NCBI GenBank assembly: GCA_003242085.1
Contig: QBML01000018.1
Location: forward strand, 46,966 to 110,965
Direction: 5' to 3'
Source of the DNA: Pseudanabaena frigida
GTDB lineage: Bacteria; Cyanobacteriota; Cyanobacteriia; Pseudanabaenales; Pseudanabaenaceae
Length of the DNA: 64,000 nucleotides
The notes beneath the pieces are model-generated. The model searched no databases. It was not told the origin of the DNA and was given only the letters and a program-made list of their open reading frames with translations. Numbering within the stretch: the first letter of the stretch is position 1; each line of letters starts with the position of its first letter. Shown one piece after another: positions 45,989-55,600 of the stretch. The translations under genes were made by a program, and so were the position numbers.

Positions 45989-46447
45989 ATGGGCAATTAT
46001 CGTCGTGTACTCGCCGAAAATCGGCAAGCTAGATTTAATTACGAAATCCTCGAAACTCATGAAGCAGGAATCGAGTTGCTTGGTACTGAAGTTAAATCAA
46101 TTAAAGGAGGAAAAGCAAATCTACGCGATGCCTATGGCATTGTGCGGAAGGGGCAGATCATGCTGCTGAATATGTATATTGCCCCCCACCATACAACTAG
46201 TGTGTATTTTAATCATGAGCCAACCCGCACTCGCCGCTTGCTGCTGCATAAGGACGAAATTCGTAAATTGATCGTGGCTGTACAACAAAAGGGTTTGACT
46301 TTAATACCACTTAAGGTTTATCAGAAGGATGGATGGATTAAGGTCGATCTAGCGTTAGTGCGACAGAAGAAGCTACATGATAAGCGTGATGACATGAAAA
46401 AACGCGATGATAAACGTGAAATCGAACGTGCTATGAAAACCCATTAG
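45989..46447 (+). CDS. smpB: SsrA-binding protein
   Basis: The 152-residue protein is SmpB, which binds tmRNA and brings it to stalled ribosomes. It shows the family start NRQARFNYEILETHEAGIEL, LGTEVKSIKGGKANLRDAYG and the LTLIPLKVYQKDGWIKVDLA segment; the C-terminal basic tail (HDKRDDMKKRDDKREIERAM) enters the mRNA path. Length is normal. Confidence 0.97.
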   Translation: MGNYRRVLAENRQARFNYEILETHEAGIELLGTEVKSIKGGKANLRDAYGIVRKGQIMLLNMYIAPHHTTSVYFNHEPTRTRRLLLHKDEIRKLIVAVQQKGLTLIPLKVYQKDGWIKVDLALVRQKKLHDKRDDMKKRDDKREIERAMKTH

Positions 46448-46464
46448 CTTCTGCATCGCTCAGC

Positions 46465-46571
46465 TATAGCAATACAAGTTTTGCTTAGGACATAAAACCC
46501 AAAACATAGGGGCGGTGCTATGCACCGCCCCTATGTTTTGATTTGTCCTAGCTATCTCTTTCATTGCCATA
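46465..46571. mobile_element. MITE-like element, TATAGCAAT family, intact copy (opposite orientation)
   Basis: 107 bases with ends TATAGCAAT / ATTGCCATA. Reads TATAGCAATACAAGTTTTGC, TTAGGACATAAAACCC, a hairpin with GGGGCGGTGCTATGCACCGCCCC, then GATTTGTCCTAGCTATCTCT. The outer parts match 38927-39042 (reverse complement) almost exactly, whereas the stem differs. Confidence 0.8.
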
Positions 46572-46611
46572 ACACAAAGTGAAACTACTGCTGGTTGAAC
46601 AGCGCTGAAGC

Positions 46612-48405
46612 CTAATGCATTGCCATCATTTCCAATTCATAAAGGCTGGCATACAAACCTTGTTTAGCGATTAACTGGTCGTGACTGCCAGATTCAATCA
46701 CTTCGCCTTGCTTAAGTACAAGAATGCGATCGACATTGCGAATGGTTGAGAGTCGGTGAGCAATGATAATCGTAGTGCGATTAATCAAAAGTCTATCTAA
46801 TGCTTGTTGAATCAAAAACTCAGTACTAACATCAAGACTCGCAGTAGCCTCATCCAGAATTAAAATCCTAGGATCGCGAATGGCAGCTCTGGCAAAGGCT
46901 AGTAATTGCTTTTGACCACCAGATAAGTTTGTGCCACGCTCGCGCACTTGAGTAGCATAGGCTTCGGGTAATTCTTGAATAAAGCGATCGACATTCATCA
47001 ACTCGGCGGCTTCGACCACTTGTTCGATCGCATAGTCTTCACCCAGTGTAATGTTGTCCTTAATATCGCCAGAGAACAAAAATGCATCCTGTAAAATCAC
47101 GCCAACACAGCGACGCAGTTCCGACTGAGTAATTTCGCGTATATCTATACCATCAATTAAAATTCTGCCTTTAGTTGGCTCGTATAGACGTGACAACAGA
47201 CGAATAATCGAGCTTTTACCAGCCCCAGTTGGCCCAACAAGAGCAATTTTTTCACCTGCGTGGAGAGTAAAGTTCACATCTTTGAGAACATACTCATCAG
47301 GCTTGTAGCCAAACCACACATGGTCAAAACAAATCTCACCTGTGCCATCAAGGGGCAAGGATTTAGGATGTTCAGGATCGCGAATATCAATTGGCTCTTG
47401 CAGAATTGCATTAATGCGTTCAACCGCCGTAAATCCTGCTTGAATCGTTGTAAATTTCTCAGCTAGTTGGCGAATCGGGTCGAAAAGACGCTGTGAGAAC
47501 AATACAAAAGCTGAAAGCTCGCCAAAAGTAAGGTTTTTTTGGACAATTTGCCCACCTCCTAGCCAAAGAACACCCGCGATCGCCACCAGAGCGATCCATT
47601 CGAGCGTTGCAGATACGGCAGAATCATGGAAAACCGTGCGGTTAACTTCATCCACGTACTGCTTATTGACTTTAAGGTGTTGAGCAGAGTTAAACTTTTC
47701 GCGGCGAAATAACTGAACGATATTTGCGCCAATAATATTTTCTTGCAAAATCGAGTTGAGTTCAGACAGGCGATCGCGTGCTCTAAAGTTGGCTTTGCGA
47801 TATTCGTACTGAAAATAAACGATTAATGCAGTCACGGGTAGCACCATGGCAACTAGCAGTAGAGCTAAGTCCCATCGCAGCAGAAACATAAATACAGCAA
47901 TCGTGCCGATCGCCGCAAAATCGCTCAGTACTCCAACTGCACCCGTCGCAAATACATCCCCTAACGCCTCAACATCGCTGGTTAAACGGGTAATCAACTT
48001 ACCAACAGGCGTGCGATCGAAAAAGCTAGTCGATAAAGATGTGACGTGGCGGAATAAATCTTGGCGAATATCTGCTGTGATTTTTTGTCCGACCTCTTGC
48101 ACCAAGTAGCCCTGCCAAGACTGAAATGTCAAACGTACTGCGATCGTCAAAAGTATAACTAAGCAAATCCACCGCAAACCCAACAAATCTCCACTTTTAA
48201 TTGGCCCGTCGATCGCCTGCTGCACAAGAATAGGCTGCACGGCACTAGCGATCGATAAAGGCACAAGTAAAAGTAGCGATATCAAAAGTTGTTTAGAGTT
48301 TTGCTTAGCATATGGCAATAAACTCAATAGCAATCGCCAATCATTACTTTTGACACGATTTACAGATTGAGCTTTGGCAGAGCTAGCTTTGGAAGCATTT
48401 ATCAC
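46612..48405 (-). CDS. ABC exporter (MsbA/MDR-like, membrane and ATPase fused)
   Basis: The 597-residue protein begins at a GTG that overlaps the psbI stop by one base. Six membrane segments form the exporter domain (about 30-320). The ATPase has Walker A GPTGAGKSS, signature LSGGQKQ, Walker B ILILDEATASLD and the His switch IIIAHRLST. Lipid or drug export is possible; the substrate cannot be inferred. Confidence 0.92.
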   Translation of the reverse strand: MINASKASSAKAQSVNRVKSNDWRLLLSLLPYAKQNSKQLLISLLLLVPLSIASAVQPILVQQAIDGPIKSGDLLGLRWICLVILLTIAVRLTFQSWQGYLVQEVGQKITADIRQDLFRHVTSLSTSFFDRTPVGKLITRLTSDVEALGDVFATGAVGVLSDFAAIGTIAVFMFLLRWDLALLLVAMVLPVTALIVYFQYEYRKANFRARDRLSELNSILQENIIGANIVQLFRREKFNSAQHLKVNKQYVDEVNRTVFHDSAVSATLEWIALVAIAGVLWLGGGQIVQKNLTFGELSAFVLFSQRLFDPIRQLAEKFTTIQAGFTAVERINAILQEPIDIRDPEHPKSLPLDGTGEICFDHVWFGYKPDEYVLKDVNFTLHAGEKIALVGPTGAGKSSIIRLLSRLYEPTKGRILIDGIDIREITQSELRRCVGVILQDAFLFSGDIKDNITLGEDYAIEQVVEAAELMNVDRFIQELPEAYATQVRERGTNLSGGQKQLLAFARAAIRDPRILILDEATASLDVSTEFLIQQALDRLLINRTTIIIAHRLSTIRNVDRILVLKQGEVIESGSHDQLIAKQGLYASLYELEMMAMH

Positions 48406-48521
48406 TATTCGAGATCCCTGTTACCGGGGTTGCGTGATGGATCGCTATTGAGAAAACCGAACACAAACAAGCTGATAAAAAATATGACAGTGATGTATAC
48501 CACTATTTTTAAAGTGAGCAT
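48405..48521 (-). CDS. psbI: Photosystem II reaction centre protein I
   Basis: A 38-residue gene that size filters miss. The product begins [20 protein letters not shown] and ends [18 protein letters not shown]; PsbI proteins have a METLKITVYIVV-like helix and an FGFLS-DP-RNP-R-DLE tail. PsbI sits beside D1 in photosystem II. Its TAG stop overlaps the GTG of the ABC exporter gene, so the two are likely co-transcribed. Confidence 0.96.
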   Translation of the reverse strand: MLTLKIVVYITVIFFISLFVFGFLNSDPSRNPGNRDLE

Positions 48522-48743
48522 AAATAAATAATCTCCGTATAAATATCTAAGAATTTATCCTATGTTCAATCTTATAGGAAAAGATGGGAATTCCTTATAC
48601 TTGCTTAAGATTGAGTATTTGAAGTTGAGTATATATACTTAGAACTGTAATAGCTGGCTAGATCATCAAAGTTAACAATTAACTTTTTGAACTTCATAAC
48701 CAGACACCGCACAAGCATCACAAGTAAAATTTTCAAATTAAAA

Positions 48744-49427
48744 TTATTCTTTAAAAACTTGCCCTAAAAGCTGAGAACGCTCGATATATAAAGAAACTTG
48801 ACTGGCGATCGCCAGCAATAATTTTTCATCTAGCTCTGAGTAAGCAAGGGTAATATCTCGCACATTTTCTATTGTGATTGAAATATCTTGAACTTTACGA
48901 TTTATTAACTGAAACACGCCAATAGTTCTTTTCTGAGAGTCAAACATTGGAACCGCTAGAACTGAACGAGTGCGATATTCGATATCATAATCAAAAGTTT
49001 TGTGATGGCGATATCTAGCATCATCGGGCAAATCATGAGCATCTGACAGGTTAAGAGTTTCACCAGTCATAGCCACATATCCCACAATGCTATCTTGATT
49101 AAGGGGCACTGCAAAATTTACAAGAGAGCGATCGGGCTGTGAGTCATTTTGAGAAACTTCAAAACAGACTGTATGTACTGGCATAGAGCGATCAATTAAA
49201 TAAATGCTACCCGCATCGCTCTTAGTCATACTTCGAGTAGTTGCTAAGGCAGACTCTAAAAAATCTCTTAAGTCATGCGTACTAGATAAAGTCATAGATA
49301 AAGCAAGCAGAACGTCAAGCAAGCATTTGTAATAATGCAGTTGCTCTAATATCTGAGAATTTGAGTAAGACGAATCTTCAGATGTTTCTGTTTGCCAACC
49401 TAAATCAGAAGTCATGGGTATAGCCAA
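48744..49427 (-). CDS. GAF-domain protein
   Basis: The 227-residue soluble protein has a coiled-coil-like start (ILEQLHYYKCLLDVLLALSM) and one GAF domain (about 50-220) with DAGSIYLIDRSM, VGYVAMTGETLNLSDAHD and RSVLAVPMFDSQKRTIGVFQL. No output domain follows, so it may bind a ligand and act on a partner. Cyclic nucleotide binding is known in some GAF domains but not shown here. It lies near the ammonium transporter. Confidence 0.82.
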   Translation of the reverse strand: MAIPMTSDLGWQTETSEDSSYSNSQILEQLHYYKCLLDVLLALSMTLSSTHDLRDFLESALATTRSMTKSDAGSIYLIDRSMPVHTVCFEVSQNDSQPDRSLVNFAVPLNQDSIVGYVAMTGETLNLSDAHDLPDDARYRHHKTFDYDIEYRTRSVLAVPMFDSQKRTIGVFQLINRKVQDISITIENVRDITLAYSELDEKLLLAIASQVSLYIERSQLLGQVFKE

Positions 49428-49539
49428 TATCTTTATCTAATGTCCTGCTCAGCCCAATTTTTATAAAACTAAGTCTTGGTGATTAGTCTTAACAGCAGAA
49501 TCTATGCGAATAATACTAGCAAAATCGCATAATAAAAAT

Positions 49540-49596
49540 AATAAACCCACAAAGTAGAGAAGGGCGCTTTGCGCCCTTCTCTACTTTATGGGTTTA
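49540..49596. terminator. Hairpin at the end of the amt gene
   Basis: TAAACCCACAAAGTAGAGAA and complement around GGGCGCTTTGCGCCC, overlapping the last codon of the minus-strand transporter gene. Core GCGCTTTGCGC resembles other hairpins here. Confidence 0.7.
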
Positions 49597-51099
49597 TTTT
49601 GCTCTGGCGTTGCTATAACTTTCTTCGTCCTCGTCCTCGTCTTCTTCATCCCCAAATTGTAAGTCATCGATCGGATATACATCTGGCCAAGCAGACGCGC
49701 CATGTTCGTACACATCAATTCCAATGATATCGGCTTCAGGATTAACCCGTAACAGTCCAAAGGCTTTGAGCGAACCAAACATTAGAAACGCAAACACAAC
49801 TGTAAACGAGGCGATCGCGGCAACACCGCCAAGTTGAACCCCCAGCAAGTCAAATCCCCCGCCTAATAATAAACCAGCTTTTTTATTAATCGTTAATGCT
49901 GGATATCCAAATAAGCCAACGGCAATCGTCCCCATCATCCCACAGGAGCCATGCACAGCAAACGCACCCACAGGATCGTCAATTTCAAACCACTCAATTA
50001 TGTCTACAACAACAAGTACGAGAATACCAGCGACAAATCCAATCAGTGCCGCAGCCCAAGGCATGACATAAGCACAACCTGCTGTAATCGCAACTAATCC
50101 TGCTAGTGAACCATTCAGCCCGCAAAATAAATGCCACTGACGGAAGCGAAAGTAGATATAGATAAATGCAGACATGGCTCCAGCTGAAGCCGCTATAGTT
50201 GTGTTCACAACCACTAAGCTAATCAATCCAGGATTACTCAGTGACAGCGCTGAACCACCATTAAAGCCGTACCAACCAAACCACAAAATCATAGTGCCAA
50301 TTGTGGCATATCCAAGATTATGAGCTGGAGGCATTTGTCCCCATACGCGATTTGGGCGCGGACCGAGTAAATATGCGCCAACGAGTGATGTCCAGCCACC
50401 AACGGTATGTACAACTGAACTACCTGCAAAATCATGGTAACTAAGTTTATTGAGCCATCCCCCATTGTTCCAAGCCCAATGCACCACAATTGGATACATT
50501 ACGGCACCCATGATCACGGTGTAGATCAAATCCCCTTTAAAGTCAGTGCGCTCAGCCATAGAACCCGTTGTAATCGTACTAGCTGTCGCAGCAAAGGCAA
50601 ATTGGAAGAAAAAGAGCGTCAAAGTATGGACTGAAGATGTAGAACCTACTGCATCAAATGTATATTCGAGTGTCCCATTATTCAAAGTAAAAGCATTATT
50701 TAAAAAGAATCCATCTACCCCAAAAAATCCATTACTTGTTGTCCCAAAGGCGATCGCAAAGCCAGTAGCCCACCAAGCTAAAAGCGTCGTTGCCGCATCC
50801 ACAAAGTTTTCAGCAAGGGTATTGACGACTGATGTTTGCCGCACAAGCCCTGCTTCTAGCATGGCAAAACCACATTGCATAAAAAACACAAGAAACCCTG
50901 TCATTAGCACCCAGCTAGTATCAACCGATAATTTAAGTTCAGTTGTAGTTTTGCTTAATGATTCTAATGTCCCCGTCTCGATCGCCTGAGCGATTGTTGG
51001 CGTAAATGCTGCAAATACTGCTGCCCCGATCGCGATCGCCAAAAATCGCGCCCAATGATTCTTTTTTTTAGTCATCGTTCTTGCCATGATTATATCCAT
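49594..51099 (-). CDS. amt: Ammonium transporter (Amt family)
   Basis: The 501-residue protein has a signal-like first segment and eleven further membrane segments. Amt hallmarks: DTSWVLMTGFLVFFMQCGFA, the NNGGWLNKLSY and DFAGSSVVHTVGGWTSLVGA segment with pore His, GTMILWFGWYGFNGGSAL, and FAVHGSCGMMGTIAVGLFG with the second pore His. The C-terminal tail is unusually acidic (GDEEDEDEDEES), which may interact with a regulator such as PII. Upstream is 700 bases of non-coding DNA. Confidence 0.95.
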   Translation of the reverse strand: MDIIMARTMTKKKNHWARFLAIAIGAAVFAAFTPTIAQAIETGTLESLSKTTTELKLSVDTSWVLMTGFLVFFMQCGFAMLEAGLVRQTSVVNTLAENFVDAATTLLAWWATGFAIAFGTTSNGFFGVDGFFLNNAFTLNNGTLEYTFDAVGSTSSVHTLTLFFFQFAFAATASTITTGSMAERTDFKGDLIYTVIMGAVMYPIVVHWAWNNGGWLNKLSYHDFAGSSVVHTVGGWTSLVGAYLLGPRPNRVWGQMPPAHNLGYATIGTMILWFGWYGFNGGSALSLSNPGLISLVVVNTTIAASAGAMSAFIYIYFRFRQWHLFCGLNGSLAGLVAITAGCAYVMPWAAALIGFVAGILVLVVVDIIEWFEIDDPVGAFAVHGSCGMMGTIAVGLFGYPALTINKKAGLLLGGGFDLLGVQLGGVAAIASFTVVFAFLMFGSLKAFGLLRVNPEADIIGIDVYEHGASAWPDVYPIDDLQFGDEEDEDEDEESYSNARAK

Positions 51100-51567
51100 G
51101 CACCGCTATTTGGATTATTGATTGCACAACTCTTGTGATGAGGATTTCATATCATCTTCTGTAAGAGAATCTAGATCAATTACATTAGAAAACTTTAATC
51201 GCTTGTTTCTATATTCAGCCTTAAGGCTCTACGATTTGATAAAGAACTAGATTTTTTGTGGTGCGGCGAAGACATGCCGTAAAAAATCAGTTCTTTGTTT
51301 ATTCCACCCGTCCCTTATTCCTCTAAAATTTGATAATGCATATTGCGATCGGTGAGAAGTGCAGCCATATCAATTTTTAGATTCCCAGAAAATATAAGTA
51401 AACCATATTCGCAAATTGACGTAACCTCAGCCCTAATTTCTTATACGTTTAAGGTAGATCCACAAAAGTGTCGATTAGTACATTAAAGATTATGTGTTTT
51501 AAGTTACTCAAGATAAATTGCAAGTGACAAAATATATATGGACTAGTTTCCAAGTTTCATCAGTACC

Positions 51568-51583
51568 TGTGATCGCTGTCACA
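51568..51583. promoter_or_regulatory. CRP/SyCRP1-type cAMP-receptor binding site
   Basis: TGTGATCGCTGTCACA is the perfect palindromic consensus TGTGA-N6-TCACA. No gene for the receptor is in this window, but cAMP-making enzymes are encoded at 3454, 26947 and 52663. It lies 7 bases before a 30-codon open frame on the plus strand and about 468 bases upstream of amt. Confidence 0.75.
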
Positions 51584-51589
51584 AAAAAG

Positions 51590-51682
51590 ATGTTTAACGA
51601 TCGCCATCTCAAGGTGAGTTTAGTCACTGAGAAAAAAAAGATAATGAGCGATACTTTAATCACTAGCGACGTATCTACATAA
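51590..51682 (+). other. Possible sRNA or tiny gene (30-codon ORF) downstream of the CRP-type site
   Basis: An open frame MFNDRHLKVSLVTEKKKI... with an internal ATG (MSDTLITSDVST) preceded by GAGAAAAAAAAGATA. A -10-like GATAAT is at 51640-51645, and a strong terminator follows at 51687. Whether this is a small RNA (perhaps 51650-51716) or a peptide gene cannot be decided. I do not recognise either. Confidence 0.4.
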
Positions 51683-51686
51683 TTTC

Positions 51687-51716
51687 ACCCGCAAGAATGC
51701 CTCCTGCGGGTTTTTT
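51687..51716 (+). terminator. Rho-independent terminator
   Basis: ACCCGCA / TGCGGGT stem followed by six T. It ends a short transcript that does not include any gene of normal size. Confidence 0.8.
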
Positions 51717-51823
51717 ATTGCAAAAGCCGAGAAAATGAGGTGCGAAACGCACCTCATTTTCTCGGCTTTCATATAGCAATTCGTTACAATGTTTAGATAG
51801 AAAGTTACCAACTACAAAGAATT

Positions 51824-52606
51824 ATGCATCTGACATGGCTAGACAGTAACTCATGGCTTATAGAAATTGCGGGCAAACGCATTTTGCTCGATCCATGGCT
51901 AGTTGACCCGTTGATGTTTGGTAATGCAGCATGGTTTTTTAAAGCTGAGCGACTTACATCAAGAGAGATTCCTCAAAATATTGATTTAATTTTGTTGTCT
52001 CAAGGATTACCAGATCACGCACATCCAGAAACACTCAAGCGACTCGATCGCCAAATTCCTGTTGTAGGTTCACCTAGTGCCGCCAAACTAGTTAGAGAGC
52101 TTGGTTATACCCAAGTGACTTCTCTTTCTCATGGCGAAGTATTTAATATAGCCAATCGATTAGATATCAGATCTGTCATTGGTTCGCCGACAGGTCCAAC
52201 TACTCTTGAGAATGGATATATTTTAAAAGATTTAGTGGAAGAGTCTTCTATTTATTACGAACCACATGGCTATCACTCAACATCAATCCAAGAATTTGCT
52301 CCAGTAGATGTAGTAATTACACCAACTATCGATTTAAAATTACCTCTAATCGGTACGGTGATTAAAGGTCAGCAAGGAGCTGTACAAGTCGCTAAAATGT
52401 TGAGTCCACAAATAATCTTACCGACAGCGGCAGGTGGAGACTTGTCCTATGGAGGTTTTTTACTCAAACTTCTGAAAGCCGAAGGAACTATTGATTCATT
52501 GCGATCGCTATTTGCTGACAACAATCTATCAACCAAAATCATCGAGCCTAAACCTTGGGAACGCTTTGAGATCAATCTCCAAAAGCTAAATCTCATCAAT
52601 TTATAG
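51824..52606 (+). CDS. MBL-fold (UlaG/YtnP-like) metal-dependent hydrolase
   Basis: The 260-residue protein begins MHLTWLDSNSWLIEIAGKRI and LLDPWLVDP, typical of UlaG-like metallo-beta-lactamase fold proteins of cyanobacteria. The usual HxHxDH motif is replaced by LSQGLPDHAHPETLKRL, so one metal site may be altered (DHAH is kept). Later segments YYEPHGYHS and VVITPTIDLKLP fit the fold. Function unknown; close relatives are widespread in oxygenic phototrophs. Confidence 0.8.
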   Translation: MHLTWLDSNSWLIEIAGKRILLDPWLVDPLMFGNAAWFFKAERLTSREIPQNIDLILLSQGLPDHAHPETLKRLDRQIPVVGSPSAAKLVRELGYTQVTSLSHGEVFNIANRLDIRSVIGSPTGPTTLENGYILKDLVEESSIYYEPHGYHSTSIQEFAPVDVVITPTIDLKLPLIGTVIKGQQGAVQVAKMLSPQIILPTAAGGDLSYGGFLLKLLKAEGTIDSLRSLFADNNLSTKIIEPKPWERFEINLQKLNLINL

Positions 52607-52653
52607 CAAAGGAATAGATAGGCGGTGCTTTGCACCGCCTATCTATTCCTTTG
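52607..52653. terminator. Perfect hairpin between convergent genes
   Basis: CAAAGGAATAGATA outer stem around the 19-base core GGCGGTGCTTTGCACCGCC, identical to the core at 12593-12611. Confidence 0.75.
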
Positions 52654-52662
52654 AAGATTGGT

Positions 52663-55600
52663 TCATGAAATTGGAACTGCATCTATATTAGAAGGTTCTA
52701 AAATCTCTGATGCTTTCAAGTTTGACTTGTTATCAAGCAACATATAAGTATCCATCTCGCCTCTACCTTTGATAAATACTTTGCCGCGATGCCAAAAAGA
52801 ATATTTATCCTTGAGTAATTCATAGGTCGTCTCAGTAACTTGAATGCCGCCAGCTAAGCCATGAGATTCCATACGACTAGCAATATTTACCGCATCGCCC
52901 CAAAGGTCATAGATAAATTTACGGATGCCGATTACTCCTGCCACGACTGTGCCTGTATTAATTCCAATTCTTAGACGAAAGTTGGTATCATCGCCACGTT
53001 TGAAATGGGCAATCTCTCTCTGCATTGCCAATGCCATGTCCGCGATCGCTTCAGCATGATCGGTACGATAGGTAGGCAATCCACCAACAACCATGTAGGC
53101 ATCACCAATGGTTTTAATTTTTTCTAATCCCAAGCGATCGGCGAGAATATCAAAGGAAGAGAAAATTTCATTAAGCATGGTGACCAGATCGTTTGGAGAA
53201 ACTCTAGTCGAGAGCGTTGTGAAATCGACAATATCAGCAAACAAAATTGTGACATTATCGGATCTTGAGGCGATCGTATTATTTCCTAACTTGAGTTGAT
53301 GTACGATCGCTTTAGGCAAGATATTCAGCAGTAAATTTTCTGACTTTTCCTGCTCAGCTTTAAGTGCTTGTTCGGATTGCTTACGCTCGGTAATATCTTG
53401 AACAATCCCTTCATAGGCAACAAAATTCCCTTGCTCGTCATAGTTTGCAGTTGCATTAATCAAAATCCAAATAATACTACGGTCTCTTTTATACACCAGA
53501 GCTTCAAAGCTGGTAACTGAACCATTTATTTCGATTTGATGAAGGAGTTCTTGATAGCGCTCTGGTTCAGAAAAAAGACGATATTCATCTGAAGCAACAC
53601 CAGTCAGCAGTGCCGATGGCGATTCGTAGCCATAAATATTTGCAAGTGCGGGATTCGCATTGATATAACATCCATCAGTTTGCGCTTGAAAAATCCCCTC
53701 AATCGCATGTTCAAAAATACTGCGATACTTCTCTTCCGCTTGACGCAGAGACTCTTCAATTTCTTTCTGATGGCTGATATCAACAATCACGCCATCCCAA
53801 ACCGTATCACCACTTTCATTACGATGGGGCTGAGAGATAATTCGCACCCATTTAACCTTCTCAAACAAACTAGAGACACGATATTCATGCTCAAAAAACA
53901 TCAATGCTTCCGCAGAACGCTGCACGATCTCATTAAGCTCAGCCCGATCTTCAGGATGAGCCATATCAAATACCCATTCCAAATGCTCAGTAAAATCTTT
54001 AACTGATATACCAAATATCTCCTGAGTACGCGGACTGATGTAGGGCATCGAGACCTCACCATTAGGATGCAAAACCGCACGGTAAACTACTCCAGGCACA
54101 TTGTCAGCGATCGCTGAAAATCGCTGTTGACTTTCTCTTAAAAGTATCTCTGCTTGTTGGCGCTCAGCCGCTTCATTTTGCAAGCGTCTGATAGTTTTTT
54201 GTAACTGAATCGTACGCTGTTCAATTCTTTGTTCCAAAAGCTCATTCGCATTACGTAATGCTCCTTCAACATTTAACAGATCGGACTGAGCTTTGAGTAA
54301 TCTCTGATTCGCATTAAACATCTTTGCCATAGCAGCGCGGGTTATCTCAGGAGCAAGCTGATTACGACCTTTACCTTGACCGCGTCCCAATAGCTCAGTA
54401 ATCGTAAATTCTAGGTCTCGAGAATCTTTTTCTAATTGCCAATTTTGATGAATATTTTGGGTGATTTCTGCAAGGATCTCTGTGACTATTGTTGATTTGT
54501 CATGATTTAACTCCTCTACTCCCAACCAAGGCAATGGTTTAATTGGATCGACTGAGTAAACGATTTCAAATTTTCCTGTCGAAGCAACTTCAGCGATCCG
54601 ACAAGCGGTCCAAATATGATGATTGCGATCGACTACAATTTTGCCCGCAGGCGACAGAAAACTTCGATCGTAAATAGATTCGCGAACTGTTAATACATCA
54701 AAAGTTTGAGCAGCTTCGACAGCTTGTTTCCACAAAAACATCTGTGTATAGGCAGCCTGCATTACTGCATTCATGGCTGATGGTTGACCACCATTTGCGC
54801 CAAACCAAGCAGTAGCTTTACGCAAAAAATCTTTATTTTGCTCAGTTTCTAAGCTCTGAAAATAATTAGCACTAGCAAGATGACCTGCGATCGATGATGG
54901 ATAGATACTTTGACTGATTTGTTTCAGTTCCAAATCTGTTAATCGTATGGATAAAACAGGAATGTCTCTGGCTTTAATACCTGCTGAGGCATACTGCTGT
55001 AAAAACTCGACTGAATTCTCTGGAGGGAGAGTACTAATTACAATATCTGGAGCAATATTCTTAATTTTGTCGATACTTTCTTGGTAGTCAACCGTATCGC
55101 GAGGTACGTAATCTTCGCAGAGTAGCAAACTATTTTGTTGCTTAATCTGAGCGCGAATAATTTTATTGACTGTCCGCGAATAAATGCCATCTGTCCCAAG
55201 TAAGTAAATGCGATCGCCTTTATTTTGAGACAGCCAATTAATTGCTGGCAACACATTCTGATTAGGACATGCGCCTGTATAAAATACACTCTTTGAAGAC
55301 TCTAGTCCTTCATAATAATAGGGATACCAGAGTTGAGCTTGATATTTTTCTAGAATCGGAATAATACTTTTACGAGCCGAAGATGTCCCGCATCCAAATA
55401 AATTGCTTATTTCTAATTCAGAGATTAGTTGTCTTACCTGCACCACAACATTAAGATCTTGAGAGGAAATATCGACCACAATAGGCTCGATTGTTTTACT
55501 TAATATTCCTCCTAACTGATTAATTTCGGCGATCGCCATCAATGTTGAATCTTTTACTAGCATCTCTCTAGGACCTAAGTCACCACTCAGAAAATGCAGA

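Larger units (their letters stand above)
51100..51823. other. Large non-coding region between amt and the MBL-fold gene
   Basis: It holds an imperfect hairpin at 51242-51296, the CRP-type site 51568-51583, a very short transcription unit (51590-51716), and a perfect hairpin 51722-51769 (AAAAGCCGAGAAAATGAGGT and complement). 51300-51560 is AT-rich without a recognisable gene. Confidence 0.6.

Noticed and set aside
51468..51481. NtcA-like site GTG-N8-TAC upstream of the small transcription unit
   Set aside because: First half is GTG rather than GTA and no -10 box lies at the expected distance (about 22 bases); not strong enough beside amt.
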